A stretch of DNA of 54,544 bases from CAZCZY01 sp964503525 (GCA_964503525.1 CAZCZY010000034.1:1-54544), one strand, 5' to 3'; shown: positions 18,098-26,503, counted from the first letter of the stretch. The notes: generated from the letters alone by a model not told the origin. Made by a program: numbers and translations.

Positions 18098-18109
18098 TAA
18101 CATATTTGC
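18098..18109 (+). promoter_or_regulatory. leaderless -10 box of the 18110 gene
   Basis: TAACAT at 18098-18103 and 6 nt to ATG 18110; a weak -35 (GTGCAA) lies 17 nt upstream. Confidence 0.4.
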
Positions 18110-18349
18110 ATGGCAGATAAAAAAATATCCAACTCAACAGCGATTCTCGCACTGATACTAAATATCCTAGTGCTACCTGGCCTGGGAAGCCTCATCGGCG
18201 GGAAAACGACCGCAGGTGTGCTTCAACTCGTGCTGTTCTTGATCGGCATTCCGCTCACATTTGTCTTTATAGGCATTCCGCTGATGATTGGCATGTGGAT
18301 CTGGGCGCTCATCACTGGAATACAGCTCGTCTCGGAATCCAAAGCGTAA
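18110..18349 (+). CDS. small two-helix membrane protein (TM2-like)
   Basis: 79 aa. Two hydrophobic helices (about 10-30 and 38-72, the latter probably a hairpin) flank a short loop with 'PGLGSLIGGKTTAGVLQ', reminiscent of the G-rich turn of TM2-domain and related small membrane proteins. Function unknown. No Shine-Dalgarno; -10 box 6 nt upstream. Confidence 0.65.
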   Translation: MADKKISNSTAILALILNILVLPGLGSLIGGKTTAGVLQLVLFLIGIPLTFVFIGIPLMIGMWIWALITGIQLVSESKA

Positions 18350-18372
18350 GACCTGCCGTAATCAAACAGTCA

Positions 18373-18948
18373 TTAAATTCTGGGGACGTGTTGCAGCACG
18401 CCACGACTTTTCAGCATACGCGATCGCGCTAAGTCATCGGGAAAAGTATCTCGGTCGCTTTTTCTTCTGACCAAGTCGATACCCACCGAACGATACGCTT
18501 GCGAAACATAAAACGAACAAAATGTCTAGCTCGATGGTCGGAGTGGTAAGTCTGTGGGTTCGCGAAATCGCCATAACACGTCGCGCACCCCCAACTTAAA
18601 CGCCTCCCAGCGCGAATATTCTTTGCCCAGTTCTAATTGTGCAAATTGTATCAGGCGATTTCGCAGTTCAGCGGCGAGCGTTTGACGAATAGAAAACCAC
18701 TCCACATCGCCGGGAAAATGATTAATACTAAACGAGAGTGGGCGCACGATCACACCGTACCCCGGGGCTGCCTCTAAGACCATCAAACGTTTATTCCACC
18801 ACACCGCAATCCCGGTATGGGTATATTCCGATCCTCGCCAACCTTGCAATAATCTATCAGCCAAGCGCGTCCCTTTATACAAAAAAACATCGCCACTTTT
18901 TATTTGCTTACGCACCACTATATAATTGATCTCCTTTTGCCTGGCCAT
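18373..18948 (-). pseudogene. YiiX-like permuted-papain amidase interrupted by an in-frame TAG
   Basis: From ATG 18948 the frame runs 140 codons to TAG (18528-18526), and then continues in the same frame for another 50 codons to TAA (18375-18373). The downstream part begins TFCSFYVSQAYRSVGIDL and is clearly homologous to the C-terminus of the neighbouring paralogue (18955-19533), including its catalytic Cys. The whole is therefore a 190-residue family member with a single amber codon two residues before TFC's Cys. Upstream part keeps GD (19-20), 'EYTHTGIAV' with His44 and Glu59. Without readthrough the product lacks the nucleophile. Simplest reading is a recent nonsense mutation; a sequencing error, nonsense suppression or deliberate regulatory readthrough are alternatives. 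Confidence 0.8.
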
Positions 18949-18954
18949 CGAGTG

Positions 18955-19533
18955 CTAGTAATGCGGGACGTGCTTCAAAATGCCCTTCTTGATTAGAGCC
19001 TTAGAATTGGCGACATCACCGGGCGTCGTATAGCGATCATGTTTATTGGGTGCCAAGTCAATCCCGCTCGCATTATATGCTTGTGCCACATAGTACGAAC
19101 AAAAAATCTTTGTTGTCGGTTCCAATTCGTCCGGCGTCCCCGTGCCGGTCGCACCAAAAACTGCGCGAAAAAGATTGCCGGTAACTAATACTGTGGTGTA
19201 TTCCTTGCCAATTTCCTGTTCGGCATACTGCACCAGCCGCATACGCTGCAGATTGGTCATGTGGGAGCGCGCGGTGTACCACTCGATGTCACCCTTATAC
19301 TCTGCAATGCTGGTAGAGAGTGGAATCACGCGTATACCTGGCTTGCGTTTTGCCTCCAAAACCATGAGCCGATTATTCCAGCGCACCGCGATGCCGGCGT
19401 GCGAGTATTCTGACTTTGTGATTTTTTTGATTAGCCAAGACGAAAGCCCATGACCCTTATACATCAAGACGTCGCCATCTTTGACGTAGCGCCTAACCGA
19501 ATGATAAATAATTTCCTTCCTTTTGTTTGCCAT
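18955..19533 (-). CDS. YiiX-like permuted papain-fold amidohydrolase (C92/NlpC-like)
   Basis: 192 aa. The permuted NlpC/P60 order is visible: 'VKDGDVLMY' (GD at 20-21), 'SEYSHAGIAV' with His45, 'LMVLEA' with Glu60, and at the C-terminus 'FCSYYVAQAYN' with the nucleophile Cys145. This family cleaves or transfers on amide/ester bonds of lipids, peptides or peptidoglycan; the substrate is unknown. No signal peptide is seen, so it is probably cytosolic or exported unconventionally. A TATAGT -10 lies 13 nt upstream of the ATG with AAAGGG between. The interrupted paralogue starts 6 nt after its stop, making a two-gene tandem duplication. Confidence 0.82.
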   Translation of the reverse strand: MANKRKEIIYHSVRRYVKDGDVLMYKGHGLSSWLIKKITKSEYSHAGIAVRWNNRLMVLEAKRKPGIRVIPLSTSIAEYKGDIEWYTARSHMTNLQRMRLVQYAEQEIGKEYTTVLVTGNLFRAVFGATGTGTPDELEPTTKIFCSYYVAQAYNASGIDLAPNKHDRYTTPGDVANSKALIKKGILKHVPHY

Positions 19534-19579
19534 CCCTTTGCCGATAACTATACCGGCTTACTGTTTCTGGGTAAAGGTC

Positions 19580-20026
19580 TTACGTAATTTGCTCGGCAAC
19601 TTTTTCAAGTCCAATTTTGTTGGTCTCAAACTTGAGCATTTTTATTGCAGCTTCTTTGGTTATCCAACGGAAGGCGTCGTGTTCGTCTGATAGCGTAATT
19701 ACGTCAGCGGGCGAAACCTCGGCTCCATAGACATACTCGTGGATTTGCTTACCATCAGCGTCATAGTCAAATCCATAGCCAGGATCATAGATGTTAAGGA
19801 TTTCTGTAATGCCCGTTTCTTCCCTGACCTCACGGCGCAACGTATCCAGGTGCTGTTCGCCCTCTTCTAAACCACCGGTAAGGGGTTGCCAAAAGCCGCC
19901 TCGCGCAGGGACTCGATGCAACAGTAAATAAAGCACGGCATGAGCCGCGTCATCTGCTGTCGTTTTGCCAGGCGACTTTTTGAATATAACGACCTCGATT
20001 TGCGTGTTTGTCTTTATGCGCGGCAT
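19580..20026 (-). CDS. Nudix hydrolase
   Basis: 148 aa, standard single-domain length. The Nudix box spans residues 51-73: Gly51-x5-Glu57-x7-REVREETGI, with all metal-binding Glu residues present. Upstream 'FWQPLTGG' and downstream acidic residues fit enzymes that hydrolyse (d)NTPs or dihydroneopterin triphosphate; the strand 'RVPARGGFWQPLTGG' is like the NudB/dATP pyrophosphohydrolase group. A folate link is possible because folB is at 46410, but that is inference. Transcribed divergently from the nuclease gene through a 35-bp gap holding TTAGA-N6-TCTAA. Confidence 0.88.
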   Translation of the reverse strand: MPRIKTNTQIEVVIFKKSPGKTTADDAAHAVLYLLLHRVPARGGFWQPLTGGLEEGEQHLDTLRREVREETGITEILNIYDPGYGFDYDADGKQIHEYVYGAEVSPADVITLSDEHDAFRWITKEAAIKMLKFETNKIGLEKVAEQIT

Positions 20027-20061
20027 GGCTTACGGGCTCAAATTAGACTAAGATCTAACGC

Positions 20062-20856
20062 ATGTCAGAGTACTACAAGGCCCAGCGGACCAAAAACATT
20101 TTTGATCCCACAAGCCAGGAGCCCTTCAAGATCAGTCGCTCAAAAATCGAATTGTTTACGCAATGTCCGCGCTGTTTTTGGTTGGACACGCGCCAAGGTG
20201 TTGCACGGCCACCGGGATTTCCGTTCAATCTCAATAGCGCCGTCGATACATTGCTCAAGAAAGAATTTGACATTCACCGGAGTCACGGTACCAAACATCC
20301 CCTTATGGAAACGTACAAGGTTGATGCGATTCCGTTTTATCACAAAAAAATCAATGAGTGGCGAACAAATTTTGTCGGCATTCAATTCTTGCACAAACCC
20401 ACTAACCTAAAAATCTTTGGAGCGGTAGACGATATTTGGCAAAATCCCCAAGAGGAATTAATCGTGGTCGATTATAAAGCGACCAGTAAAACCGCCACAG
20501 TTACCATCGATGCGCCCTGGCAAGACAGCTACAAGCGCCAGATGGAGGTCTACCAATGGCTGTTACGTAAAAACGACTTTGCCGTGGCGGACACCGGCTA
20601 CTTTGTCTATTGCAATGGTAAGACTGACCGACAGGCTTTTGATGCCAAATTAGAATTTGATGTACGTGTCATTCCATATAAGGGCAACGATCGCTGGATC
20701 GAAAAAACGCTGCCAAAAATTAAGAAAACATTGCAACTTGAGCAGCCACCCGCGGCGGGTAAGTCATGCGATTATTGTTCGTACAGAGGTGCGGCCCATA
20801 CAAAAGAATATTTCGCTAATCCCAGCTCTGCTAATCCAATCTCAAAAAGCAAATGA
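20062..20856 (+). CDS. PD-(D/E)XK nuclease, Cas4/RecB-like, with four-Cys cluster
   Basis: 264 aa. Motifs: Cys35 and Cys38 in 'FTQCPRCFWL', 'FGAVDDIW' with Asp123, 'LIVVDYKAT' with Asp137 and Lys139 (the DxK core), Gln160 in 'KRQMEVYQWLL', then Cys236 and Cys239 in 'SCDYCSYR'. The Cys pairs at both ends fit a Fe-S or zinc clamp as in AddB/Cas4. Expected to be a DNA exonuclease in repair or end processing. There is no CRISPR array or other cas gene nearby. A TAAGAT -10 lies 7 nt before the ATG, and the stop overlaps the next start (ATGA). Confidence 0.85.
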   Translation: MSEYYKAQRTKNIFDPTSQEPFKISRSKIELFTQCPRCFWLDTRQGVARPPGFPFNLNSAVDTLLKKEFDIHRSHGTKHPLMETYKVDAIPFYHKKINEWRTNFVGIQFLHKPTNLKIFGAVDDIWQNPQEELIVVDYKATSKTATVTIDAPWQDSYKRQMEVYQWLLRKNDFAVADTGYFVYCNGKTDRQAFDAKLEFDVRVIPYKGNDRWIEKTLPKIKKTLQLEQPPAAGKSCDYCSYRGAAHTKEYFANPSSANPISKSK

Positions 20857-21383
20857 CGATGCATGTCACGCCACGATTTGGCCAGGACCGTTTGACAAGA
20901 GCCTCCTATTTACGAACATTTATTTTTGGCGTGGAAGATGGATTGGTGTCGACGGTTGGATTGTTGTCCGGAATTGCGATCGCGGGAGCCCCGCGCGCTA
21001 CGATTTTATTGACGGGAACGGTGTTAATCTTTGTGGAAGGATTTTCTATGGCCGTTGGTAGTTTTTTATCAGAGTCATCGGCGGAGGAATATCTTGAGAA
21101 AAAAGAGCAAACGAGTATTCGCACACCGCTGCTCGCTGGCATCTTAATGTTCGCCTCGTATGCCGGCGCCGGTTTTATCGCGCTGGTGCCATATATATTA
21201 CTTGACGTTAGCCCTGCTTTTTACTTGTCGGTGGCGTTATCGCTTATTGCATTGCTCGGGCTAGGCATCGTGGGGGGCAGACTTGCGCACGTTTCGATCG
21301 CAAAAAGTGGCCTTAAAATGGTGCTGGTCGGGGGCGTCGCAATTGCGGTGGGTATTCTCGTCGGGCGACTCGTGCAAATGTAG
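20853..21383 (+). CDS. VIT/CCC1-family membrane transporter (iron/manganese)
   Basis: 176 aa. Starts 4 nt inside the nuclease gene. The family signature is near the N-terminus: 'FIFGVEDGLVSTVGLLSG' (helix 1, metal-pathway Asp) and 'FVEGFSMAVGSFLSESS' (helix 2 with Glu and Met of the cytosolic metal-binding domain), followed by three hydrophobic helices (about 88-110, 116-140, 150-172). It is shorter than yeast CCC1 but in the range of short bacterial members. Probably exports Fe2+ or Mn2+ from the cytosol. Confidence 0.85.
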   Translation: MTMHVTPRFGQDRLTRASYLRTFIFGVEDGLVSTVGLLSGIAIAGAPRATILLTGTVLIFVEGFSMAVGSFLSESSAEEYLEKKEQTSIRTPLLAGILMFASYAGAGFIALVPYILLDVSPAFYLSVALSLIALLGLGIVGGRLAHVSIAKSGLKMVLVGGVAIAVGILVGRLVQM

Positions 21384-21402
21384 CTATTGTTGGCAACGAA
21401 GG

Positions 21403-21789
21403 CTACTCCAGGCGCCACTCAATTTGCTGGCCGTTTTTTGTCGGCGTATCGCCGGCTGGTGCCGTTTGCTCCTGGCCATCGATTGTAAAGGTCCACACGG
21501 AGTCCGGAGGATTGGCTTTTCGGCCGGCTATTTTGAGCAGCTCGGCTGGGTTATTGGGGTCGACTTCAATCTCGGCGGCCTGGATGAGGAGCTCTTGTAC
21601 GGTTTTCCCGTCCTGGCCGCGATAGCGGATCATTTTACCAAAATCAAGACGCTCAAAGGCCAATGCAGCGCTGGCCGGGAGTACGTACCTGTTGTTTTTT
21701 GACCCAAAAACCTCAACGCCTCGCGTAGCTGCAAAGGCGATAAGTCCTAAGGCGATAACAATAAATAGGGCACCACGTAGCGTTGCCAT
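21403..21789 (-). CDS. membrane-anchored protein with DUF4430-like C-terminus
   Basis: 128 aa. An N-terminal anchor (residues 5-21) is followed by a small extracytoplasmic domain. The C-terminus 'VWTFTIDGQEQTAPAGD', then an ending in IEWRLE, resembles the DUF4430 pattern (W-x-F-x-(V/I)-(N/D)-G ... G-(D/Q)-x-(I/V)-E-W), found in cobalamin-binding and S-layer associated proteins. The match is by eye. A TATACT -10 preceded by TG lies about 23 nt upstream of the ATG. Confidence 0.6.
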   Translation of the reverse strand: MATLRGALFIVIALGLIAFAATRGVEVFGSKNNRYVLPASAALAFERLDFGKMIRYRGQDGKTVQELLIQAAEIEVDPNNPAELLKIAGRKANPPDSVWTFTIDGQEQTAPAGDTPTKNGQQIEWRLE

Positions 21790-21879
21790 AGATCTGAGTT
21801 ATGTAAAAGAAAGTATAGCACATCTTGTGGGTACGTTTTGTGACAGATTTCCACAGCGCGAACAAGCATGCGCAATGCG

Positions 21880-21908
21880 TTGACAATCCCGTCAACCTTT
21901 GCTAAAAA
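21880..21908 (+). promoter_or_regulatory. promoter of the 21956 gene
   Basis: TTGACA (21880-21885), 17-nt spacer, TAAAAA (21903-21908); an AGAAAGGA Shine-Dalgarno (21941-21948) precedes GTG 21956. Confidence 0.6.
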
Positions 21909-21955
21909 ACCAGGTTCTAGTTCTTTGCCAGGGAAGTCCCAGAAAGGAAAACACA

Positions 21956-22189
21956 GTGTCGGATCGTAGCCTACCCTCCAAGACACGCACCAAAGTTAAG
22001 GTCCCACCCGTGATTGTACCTACCAAGGTCCCAAAGTATCCTGATTGCGGCGTTTTTGACATCGGGACCATGCTGGTTCTCATGGACGAAGAGGAACGCC
22101 AGGTTACGGAGGCAGAGCATGCCCAGGGACACTCCGCAGATTCTAATCAGTCAGCCGACCCAAATTCTGGCGATCAGCCAGATACGTAA
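21956..22189 (+). CDS. small acidic hypothetical protein
   Basis: 77 aa, GTG start selected by the AGAAAGGA 8 nt upstream. The first half is basic and Pro/Val-rich ('KVKVPPVIVPTKVPKYPD'), the second acidic and low-complexity with Asp, Ser, Asn and Gln. No membrane segment or family. Its own promoter and terminator support it as a real gene. Its 3' end overlaps the convergent 22143-23135 gene by 47 nt. Confidence 0.55.
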   Translation: MSDRSLPSKTRTKVKVPPVIVPTKVPKYPDCGVFDIGTMLVLMDEEERQVTEAEHAQGHSADSNQSADPNSGDQPDT

Positions 22190-23135
22190 AAGGGCGGCCT
22201 GGCTCTGGACCAATATTGACCCCCGATGCTTTTCGCAGGGGGTCTTTTTCTTTTCGCGTTTTAGAAACTATTTTAATTACCGCCACGTGGGCATCAATGT
22301 ACTCAGCTAATTTCTTATTAGCGGTTTTAGCACGAACCGCTTGCGCATGCTCAATCAGTCGTTCGGTTGTGACGGCTCCAGTTGGCGCTTGCCCCTCCTC
22401 TGTAAGGGCGCGCTCGAGAAAAAAGCTTAATTCTATTTCCGCAGAGTCCAAGAATCTAAACATTTGGGGGGATTTGGCGAGCGCTTCTCGCGCGCCCGAG
22501 TATTGTTTGGCCTTGATCATTTGTTCGCGCATCAAGTCTGCGTCGCCCTCTGTTAACCCTAAAACAATGACCGGCATTTGGACCTCGCCATGATGCTGGT
22601 CAATATCTTCAAAATATTTTACCCGTGTCAAATCATGGTTGTCGGCACGGTCACGGAGGCGCGTTAATTTGCTACGAACGGCACGCTCCTCTTCACGCGT
22701 CGTCACATCAATTCCCAAATTAACCAACTTCCCTTGGTCATCTTCAAACGAAACTACGATATCTACACCATTTTGGAAGTCATCGGATTCAGCCGTTTTG
22801 ACGGCGCGCTGCACATCTTTGCCAAACCAGGCCAAGCGTGCATTAAGCATGCCGTGGATGAGACCATATTCAAAAATATAACTTTGGGGCGAACGGTATT
22901 CGGAATACTCCTTCCGTCTCTTGAAATCTTCGACGATATCACGATCTTTTTTGATATCGTCGGCTGTGTAGGGATTATTGGTGAAGTCTTTTTCATTGAG
23001 GGCGTCGTCGCGGTAGGGACGGATAATTTGTTCGAATTCTTCTCCGAGACTACCGGTGCGGTGCTCAATATCACGGATCAAACGATCTTCGGTTGGATTG
23101 GTTCCCCGTGGATTGCCTCTAGCCATGCTCTGCAT
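22143..23135 (-). CDS. hypothetical protein, possible nuclease-like core
   Basis: 330 aa, mostly charged and helical, no signal or membrane segment. The centre reads 'FEYGLIHGMLNARLAWFGKD', then 'NGVDIVVSFEDDQGKLVNLG' and 'IDVTTREEERAV', an arrangement of helix, Asp-bearing strand and second strand that recalls PD-(D/E)XK folds, although the last catalytic Lys is absent (D-x-T). Unassigned. A GATACT -10 lies 14 nt upstream of the ATG; an alternative ATG at 23123 is possible. Its 3' end overlaps the convergent small gene. Confidence 0.65.
   Translation of the reverse strand: MQSMARGNPRGTNPTEDRLIRDIEHRTGSLGEEFEQIIRPYRDDALNEKDFTNNPYTADDIKKDRDIVEDFKRRKEYSEYRSPQSYIFEYGLIHGMLNARLAWFGKDVQRAVKTAESDDFQNGVDIVVSFEDDQGKLVNLGIDVTTREEERAVRSKLTRLRDRADNHDLTRVKYFEDIDQHHGEVQMPVIVLGLTEGDADLMREQMIKAKQYSGAREALAKSPQMFRFLDSAEIELSFFLERALTEEGQAPTGAVTTERLIEHAQAVRAKTANKKLAEYIDAHVAVIKIVSKTRKEKDPLRKASGVNIGPEPGRPFTYLADRQNLGRLTD
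22218..22249 (+). terminator. intrinsic terminator of the 21956 gene
   Basis: 7-bp stem GACCCCC/GGGGGTC (22218-22224 / 22238-22244), 13-nt loop, T5. It lies inside the opposing gene's coding region. Confidence 0.75.
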
Positions 23136-23184
23136 CGTAGCAATGGTGTAGTATCCTAGCTAGCCATGTCTGCGAACAATAAAA

Positions 23185-25083
23185 ATGCCCAGTATTGACC
23201 CAATTCAGGATATTAAGGAGCGCCTACCGGTCGAAAACCTGATCGGTGAGTATTTAACGCTAGGGCGTGCGGGTATTAATCTCAAGGCGCTGTGCCCTTT
23301 TCACGCAGAAAAGACTTCGTCATTTATGGTGAGTCCTGAGAGGCGAACCTGGCACTGTTTTGGTTGTGCCAAAGGAGGCGATGTATTCACATTTGTGATG
23401 GAGATGGAAGGTTTGGAATTTAGAGAGGCCCTAGAATTTTTAGCTAAGAAGACAGGTGTCGAGTTACCCAAAAATCGGCGCGAACAACTGGGCGCCGGTC
23501 GAGCCGCGCGGTTGTTTGCCGTTAACGCTGCCGCCATGGAATTTTTTGAAAAGACGTTGCGGGCGGACAAAACAGATCGAGGGGTAGATGCTAGCGCAAC
23601 CGCCGCACGCAAAGAATTACAGCGACGTAAAGTGGACGATCTTACGCGCGATCAATTTCACATTGGCGTTGCGCCAGATTCGTGGGATGCGATGACGATT
23701 GCTCTGACAAAGCGGGGATTTAGTCCGGCAGAATTGATCGCTGCAGGTGTAGTCGTCAAGCGGCAAGCCCCTCAGATAGGCACCTACGATCGCTTTCGTA
23801 ATCGCTTGATGTTTCCGTTGATCGATGTGGTCGGTCGCGTAACTGGTTTTTCTGCGCGAGCACTGGCGGCGGATGAAAAAATGGGCAAGTACATTAATTC
23901 TCCGGAGTCTGAGGTGTATCACAAAGGATCGTTTTTGTTCGCCCTAAATTCTGCGCGAACAGAAATTCGCAAACGAGGTTTTGCAATTTTGGTTGAAGGG
24001 CAAATGGATGCGATCTCGTCGCATCGGGTAGGCGTAAGAAATGTGGTTGCAACGAGTGGCACGGCTTTGACCAACGAACACTTACGATTGTTGCAGCGCT
24101 ACACGAGTAATCTGATCTTAGCGTTTGACGTGGACATGGCGGGAGTCAATGCCACCAAGCGTGGGATTGATCTTGCGATTGCCAGTGGCTTAAACGTCAA
24201 GGTGGCAAAAATGCCAGCGGGGGTTGATCCAGATGACTTGTGTCGAGATGATCCAAAGGCGTGGGGACGCGCCATTAATGAGTGCGAACCAATAGTTGAT
24301 TACTATATCCGGCGCGCGACTTCTGGGCGCGACATGAGCCGTGTGGAGCATAAAAAAGCCGTTGCACGTGAAGTCTTGCCAGAAGTCGCGCGCCTCACCG
24401 ACCCCGTCGAACAAACACACTACTTACAACAATTAGAAAAAATACTCGGTGTTACCGAGCAGGTCATGCGGACAGCGCTAGAGCGGGCGCGGGCTAGCAA
24501 GTTCGCGCGTGGAAGCAATTCTGCGAGAGGGGCTTTGCCTCACACCGGACGTGGCGCGTCACGAGTTTCTGGCCCGGGCATGCGTAGTGGCGCACCAATA
24601 CGCGCCGGTGCATCCACGGCACAGGATAATGCCACACATCGCTTGGCGCGATTGGTTGCTCTGTGTATTCGTTTCCCGGGATTGTCGCGGGACAAATTAA
24701 AGCCACTCGAAATTCTTGAGGATAAAAAAATTCGCCAGGTAGTTGATGTTTTGCGCGGGACAGAATCTACGAGTGAGACCATTTGGGTGACCCAAACGAT
24801 CGCAAAAATGTATGACCTGGATCAAGAATTTGGTCGAGCGATCGACCGCGAACTTTTTGTATTAGAGCAAGAGGAGAGCGGGCAAGACGAGGAAGTCGAT
24901 CCCAATAAAGAATTTGCGCAGTTGATCCAACTGATTGCGAGTGAGAGTCTTAGGCGCGAACTCGCATCGCTGCATACACAAGCGGCAGGTGCGCACGGCA
25001 CGGACGCAGAAAAACTACAGGGTTTGTTTGTAAAAAAGACACAAGCGCTTGCTGACTTGGTTCGGCAAGATGAAACAAACTGA
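23185..25083 (+). CDS. dnaG: DNA primase DnaG
   Basis: 632 aa. CHC2 zinc ribbon at the N-terminus (Cys37, His40, Cys58, Cys61), primase core with 'FRNRLMFPLIDVVGRVTGFS', TOPRIM domain with 'LVEGQMDAI' (about 267-275) and 'LILAFDVDMAG' (about 310-320). The C-terminal 200 residues, where helicase-binding normally lies, contain a Gly/Arg/Ser-rich linker (about 435-475) and are poorly conserved. Makes RNA primers for replication. It is followed after 96 nt by rpoD, the classical macromolecular-synthesis order dnaG-rpoD. Confidence 0.97.
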   Translation: MPSIDPIQDIKERLPVENLIGEYLTLGRAGINLKALCPFHAEKTSSFMVSPERRTWHCFGCAKGGDVFTFVMEMEGLEFREALEFLAKKTGVELPKNRREQLGAGRAARLFAVNAAAMEFFEKTLRADKTDRGVDASATAARKELQRRKVDDLTRDQFHIGVAPDSWDAMTIALTKRGFSPAELIAAGVVVKRQAPQIGTYDRFRNRLMFPLIDVVGRVTGFSARALAADEKMGKYINSPESEVYHKGSFLFALNSARTEIRKRGFAILVEGQMDAISSHRVGVRNVVATSGTALTNEHLRLLQRYTSNLILAFDVDMAGVNATKRGIDLAIASGLNVKVAKMPAGVDPDDLCRDDPKAWGRAINECEPIVDYYIRRATSGRDMSRVEHKKAVAREVLPEVARLTDPVEQTHYLQQLEKILGVTEQVMRTALERARASKFARGSNSARGALPHTGRGASRVSGPGMRSGAPIRAGASTAQDNATHRLARLVALCIRFPGLSRDKLKPLEILEDKKIRQVVDVLRGTESTSETIWVTQTIAKMYDLDQEFGRAIDRELFVLEQEESGQDEEVDPNKEFAQLIQLIASESLRRELASLHTQAAGAHGTDAEKLQGLFVKKTQALADLVRQDETN

Positions 25084-25135
25084 GCGCGGAGCTGGCGCAG
25101 GGGTTGTTCCGGCACTCACTGGTTTGTACCGGGGC

Positions 25136-25165
25136 TTGGCCAACAATGAGATTTTGCTGTATAGT
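25136..25165 (+). promoter_or_regulatory. promoter of rpoD in the dnaG-rpoD gap
   Basis: TTGGCC (25136-25141), 18-nt spacer, TATAGT (25160-25165), 14 nt before ATG 25180. Confidence 0.5.
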
Positions 25166-25179
25166 TTGTGACTACTTGC

Positions 25180-26445
25180 ATGGCAAAGAAGAAACACGGG
25201 CGTAACCGGCCAAAAGCTGGTCACCACGTGAACACAAAATCTCGCAGTAAAGCCAAAAGACCCGGAAAGCCGGTAAGAATCGTTGGTACCTCAAAACCCC
25301 AGAGCGGGCGTACCCAGGGTCGACCCGGTCCGGCTGGTAAACGCCTTGGTAAACTCACCAAGGACGAACTGCAGACGTACCAACAGACGTACAGCACATT
25401 ACTCGAACGGGCGCAGCAGAAAGGCTTTATTACCGAAGCTGAGATTTTACATTCAATTCCAGAACCAGAGCGATGGGTCGAAGGTCTTGAGAATTTTTAC
25501 GATAAATTAGATCACGCTGGTCTCGAGTTGCTGGAGATGAAAGGCGGCTACCTCGATCGTCCCAAAGAAAAAACCAAGGCCGAACAAGCACACGAGCGGC
25601 GCATCGACATCTCTGCATTGTCTGCCGACTCCGTGCAAATGTATTTACGTGAGATTGGTCGCGTCCCGCTGCTCAATCGTCAAGAAGAAATCGACCTTGC
25701 CAAACGTATGGAGCGAGGTGATCAGGCTGCCAAGCAGCGTTTGATTGAAGCCAACCTACGTCTTGTAGTGTCGATCGCAAAAAAATATTCAGGCCGTGGG
25801 GGATTGACCTTGCTCGATTTGATTCAAGAGGGAAACTTAGGCTTGTTCCGCGCGGTGCAAAAATTTGATTATCGCAAAGGGTATAAATTTTCAACCTACG
25901 CCACCTGGTGGATCCGACAGGCGGTGACGCGCGCGTTGGCTGATCAGTCACGAACCATTCGTATTCCGGTGCACATGGTCGAGACCATTAATAAATTTGT
26001 TCAGACTGAGCGACGCTTGGTCCAGATTCTTGGTCGCGAACCACTACCCGAAGAAATCGCCGCAGAAATGGACATGCCGATTGATAAAGTTCGACACATT
26101 ATTAAAATCAATCAGGACACGGTCTCACTCGAGAAGTCAGTTGGTGACGACGAGGATGATTCCGTGCTTGGTGAGTTTATCGAGGACACCAAGACGATCG
26201 CGCCGTCCGAGGCCGCTGCGCAAAAATTGTTGAAGGGCTACGTTCGTGACGTGATGAAATACTTATTACCGCGCGAACAAAAGATTTTGGAAATGCGCTT
26301 TGGTCTCATTGATGGTGTGCAGCACACGCTCGAAGAAGTTGGTCGAGAATTTGGTGTGACCCGTGAACGTATCCGCCAAATTGAGGCCAAATCGCTGGAG
26401 AAGATTAAGCAGCACGATAAGGTTCGGGTACTTAAGGACTTTTAG
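25180..26445 (+). CDS. rpoD: housekeeping RNA polymerase sigma-70 factor
   Basis: 421 aa. ATG 25180 is preferred over GTG 25168. A very basic Lys/Arg/Gly tail (residues 1-60) stands where acidic region 1.1 is found in other primary sigma factors. Region 1.2 is 'SVQMYLREIGRVPLL'; region 2 has 'DLIQEGNLGLFRAV' and 'FSTYATWWIRQAV'; region 3 follows; region 4 has 'LEEVGREFGVTRERIRQIEA', the -35-binding helix-turn-helix. It recognises TTGACA/TATAAT promoters like those listed here. A strong terminator ends the operon. Confidence 0.97.
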   Translation: MAKKKHGRNRPKAGHHVNTKSRSKAKRPGKPVRIVGTSKPQSGRTQGRPGPAGKRLGKLTKDELQTYQQTYSTLLERAQQKGFITEAEILHSIPEPERWVEGLENFYDKLDHAGLELLEMKGGYLDRPKEKTKAEQAHERRIDISALSADSVQMYLREIGRVPLLNRQEEIDLAKRMERGDQAAKQRLIEANLRLVVSIAKKYSGRGGLTLLDLIQEGNLGLFRAVQKFDYRKGYKFSTYATWWIRQAVTRALADQSRTIRIPVHMVETINKFVQTERRLVQILGREPLPEEIAAEMDMPIDKVRHIIKINQDTVSLEKSVGDDEDDSVLGEFIEDTKTIAPSEAAAQKLLKGYVRDVMKYLLPREQKILEMRFGLIDGVQHTLEEVGREFGVTRERIRQIEAKSLEKIKQHDKVRVLKDF

Positions 26446-26503
26446 GTCGGACTGGCCCTGTCCGCATCAGGTTGAAATCGAGTCAAGCTGAAAGCGACAA
26501 TAA

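Noticed and set aside
18288..18470. Plus-strand 60-codon frame after the 18110 gene
   Set aside because: Antisense to the C-terminal part of the interrupted amidase, which shows clear homology to its neighbour.
18526..18528. Alternative genetic code or pyrrolysine at the TAG
   Set aside because: TAG ends many intact genes here (7459, 12623, 17412, 50376) and no Pyl machinery is visible, so a general recoding is not supported; only local readthrough stays open.
20062..20856. A CRISPR-Cas locus around the Cas4-like gene
   Set aside because: No regularly spaced repeats and no other cas gene occur in the window.
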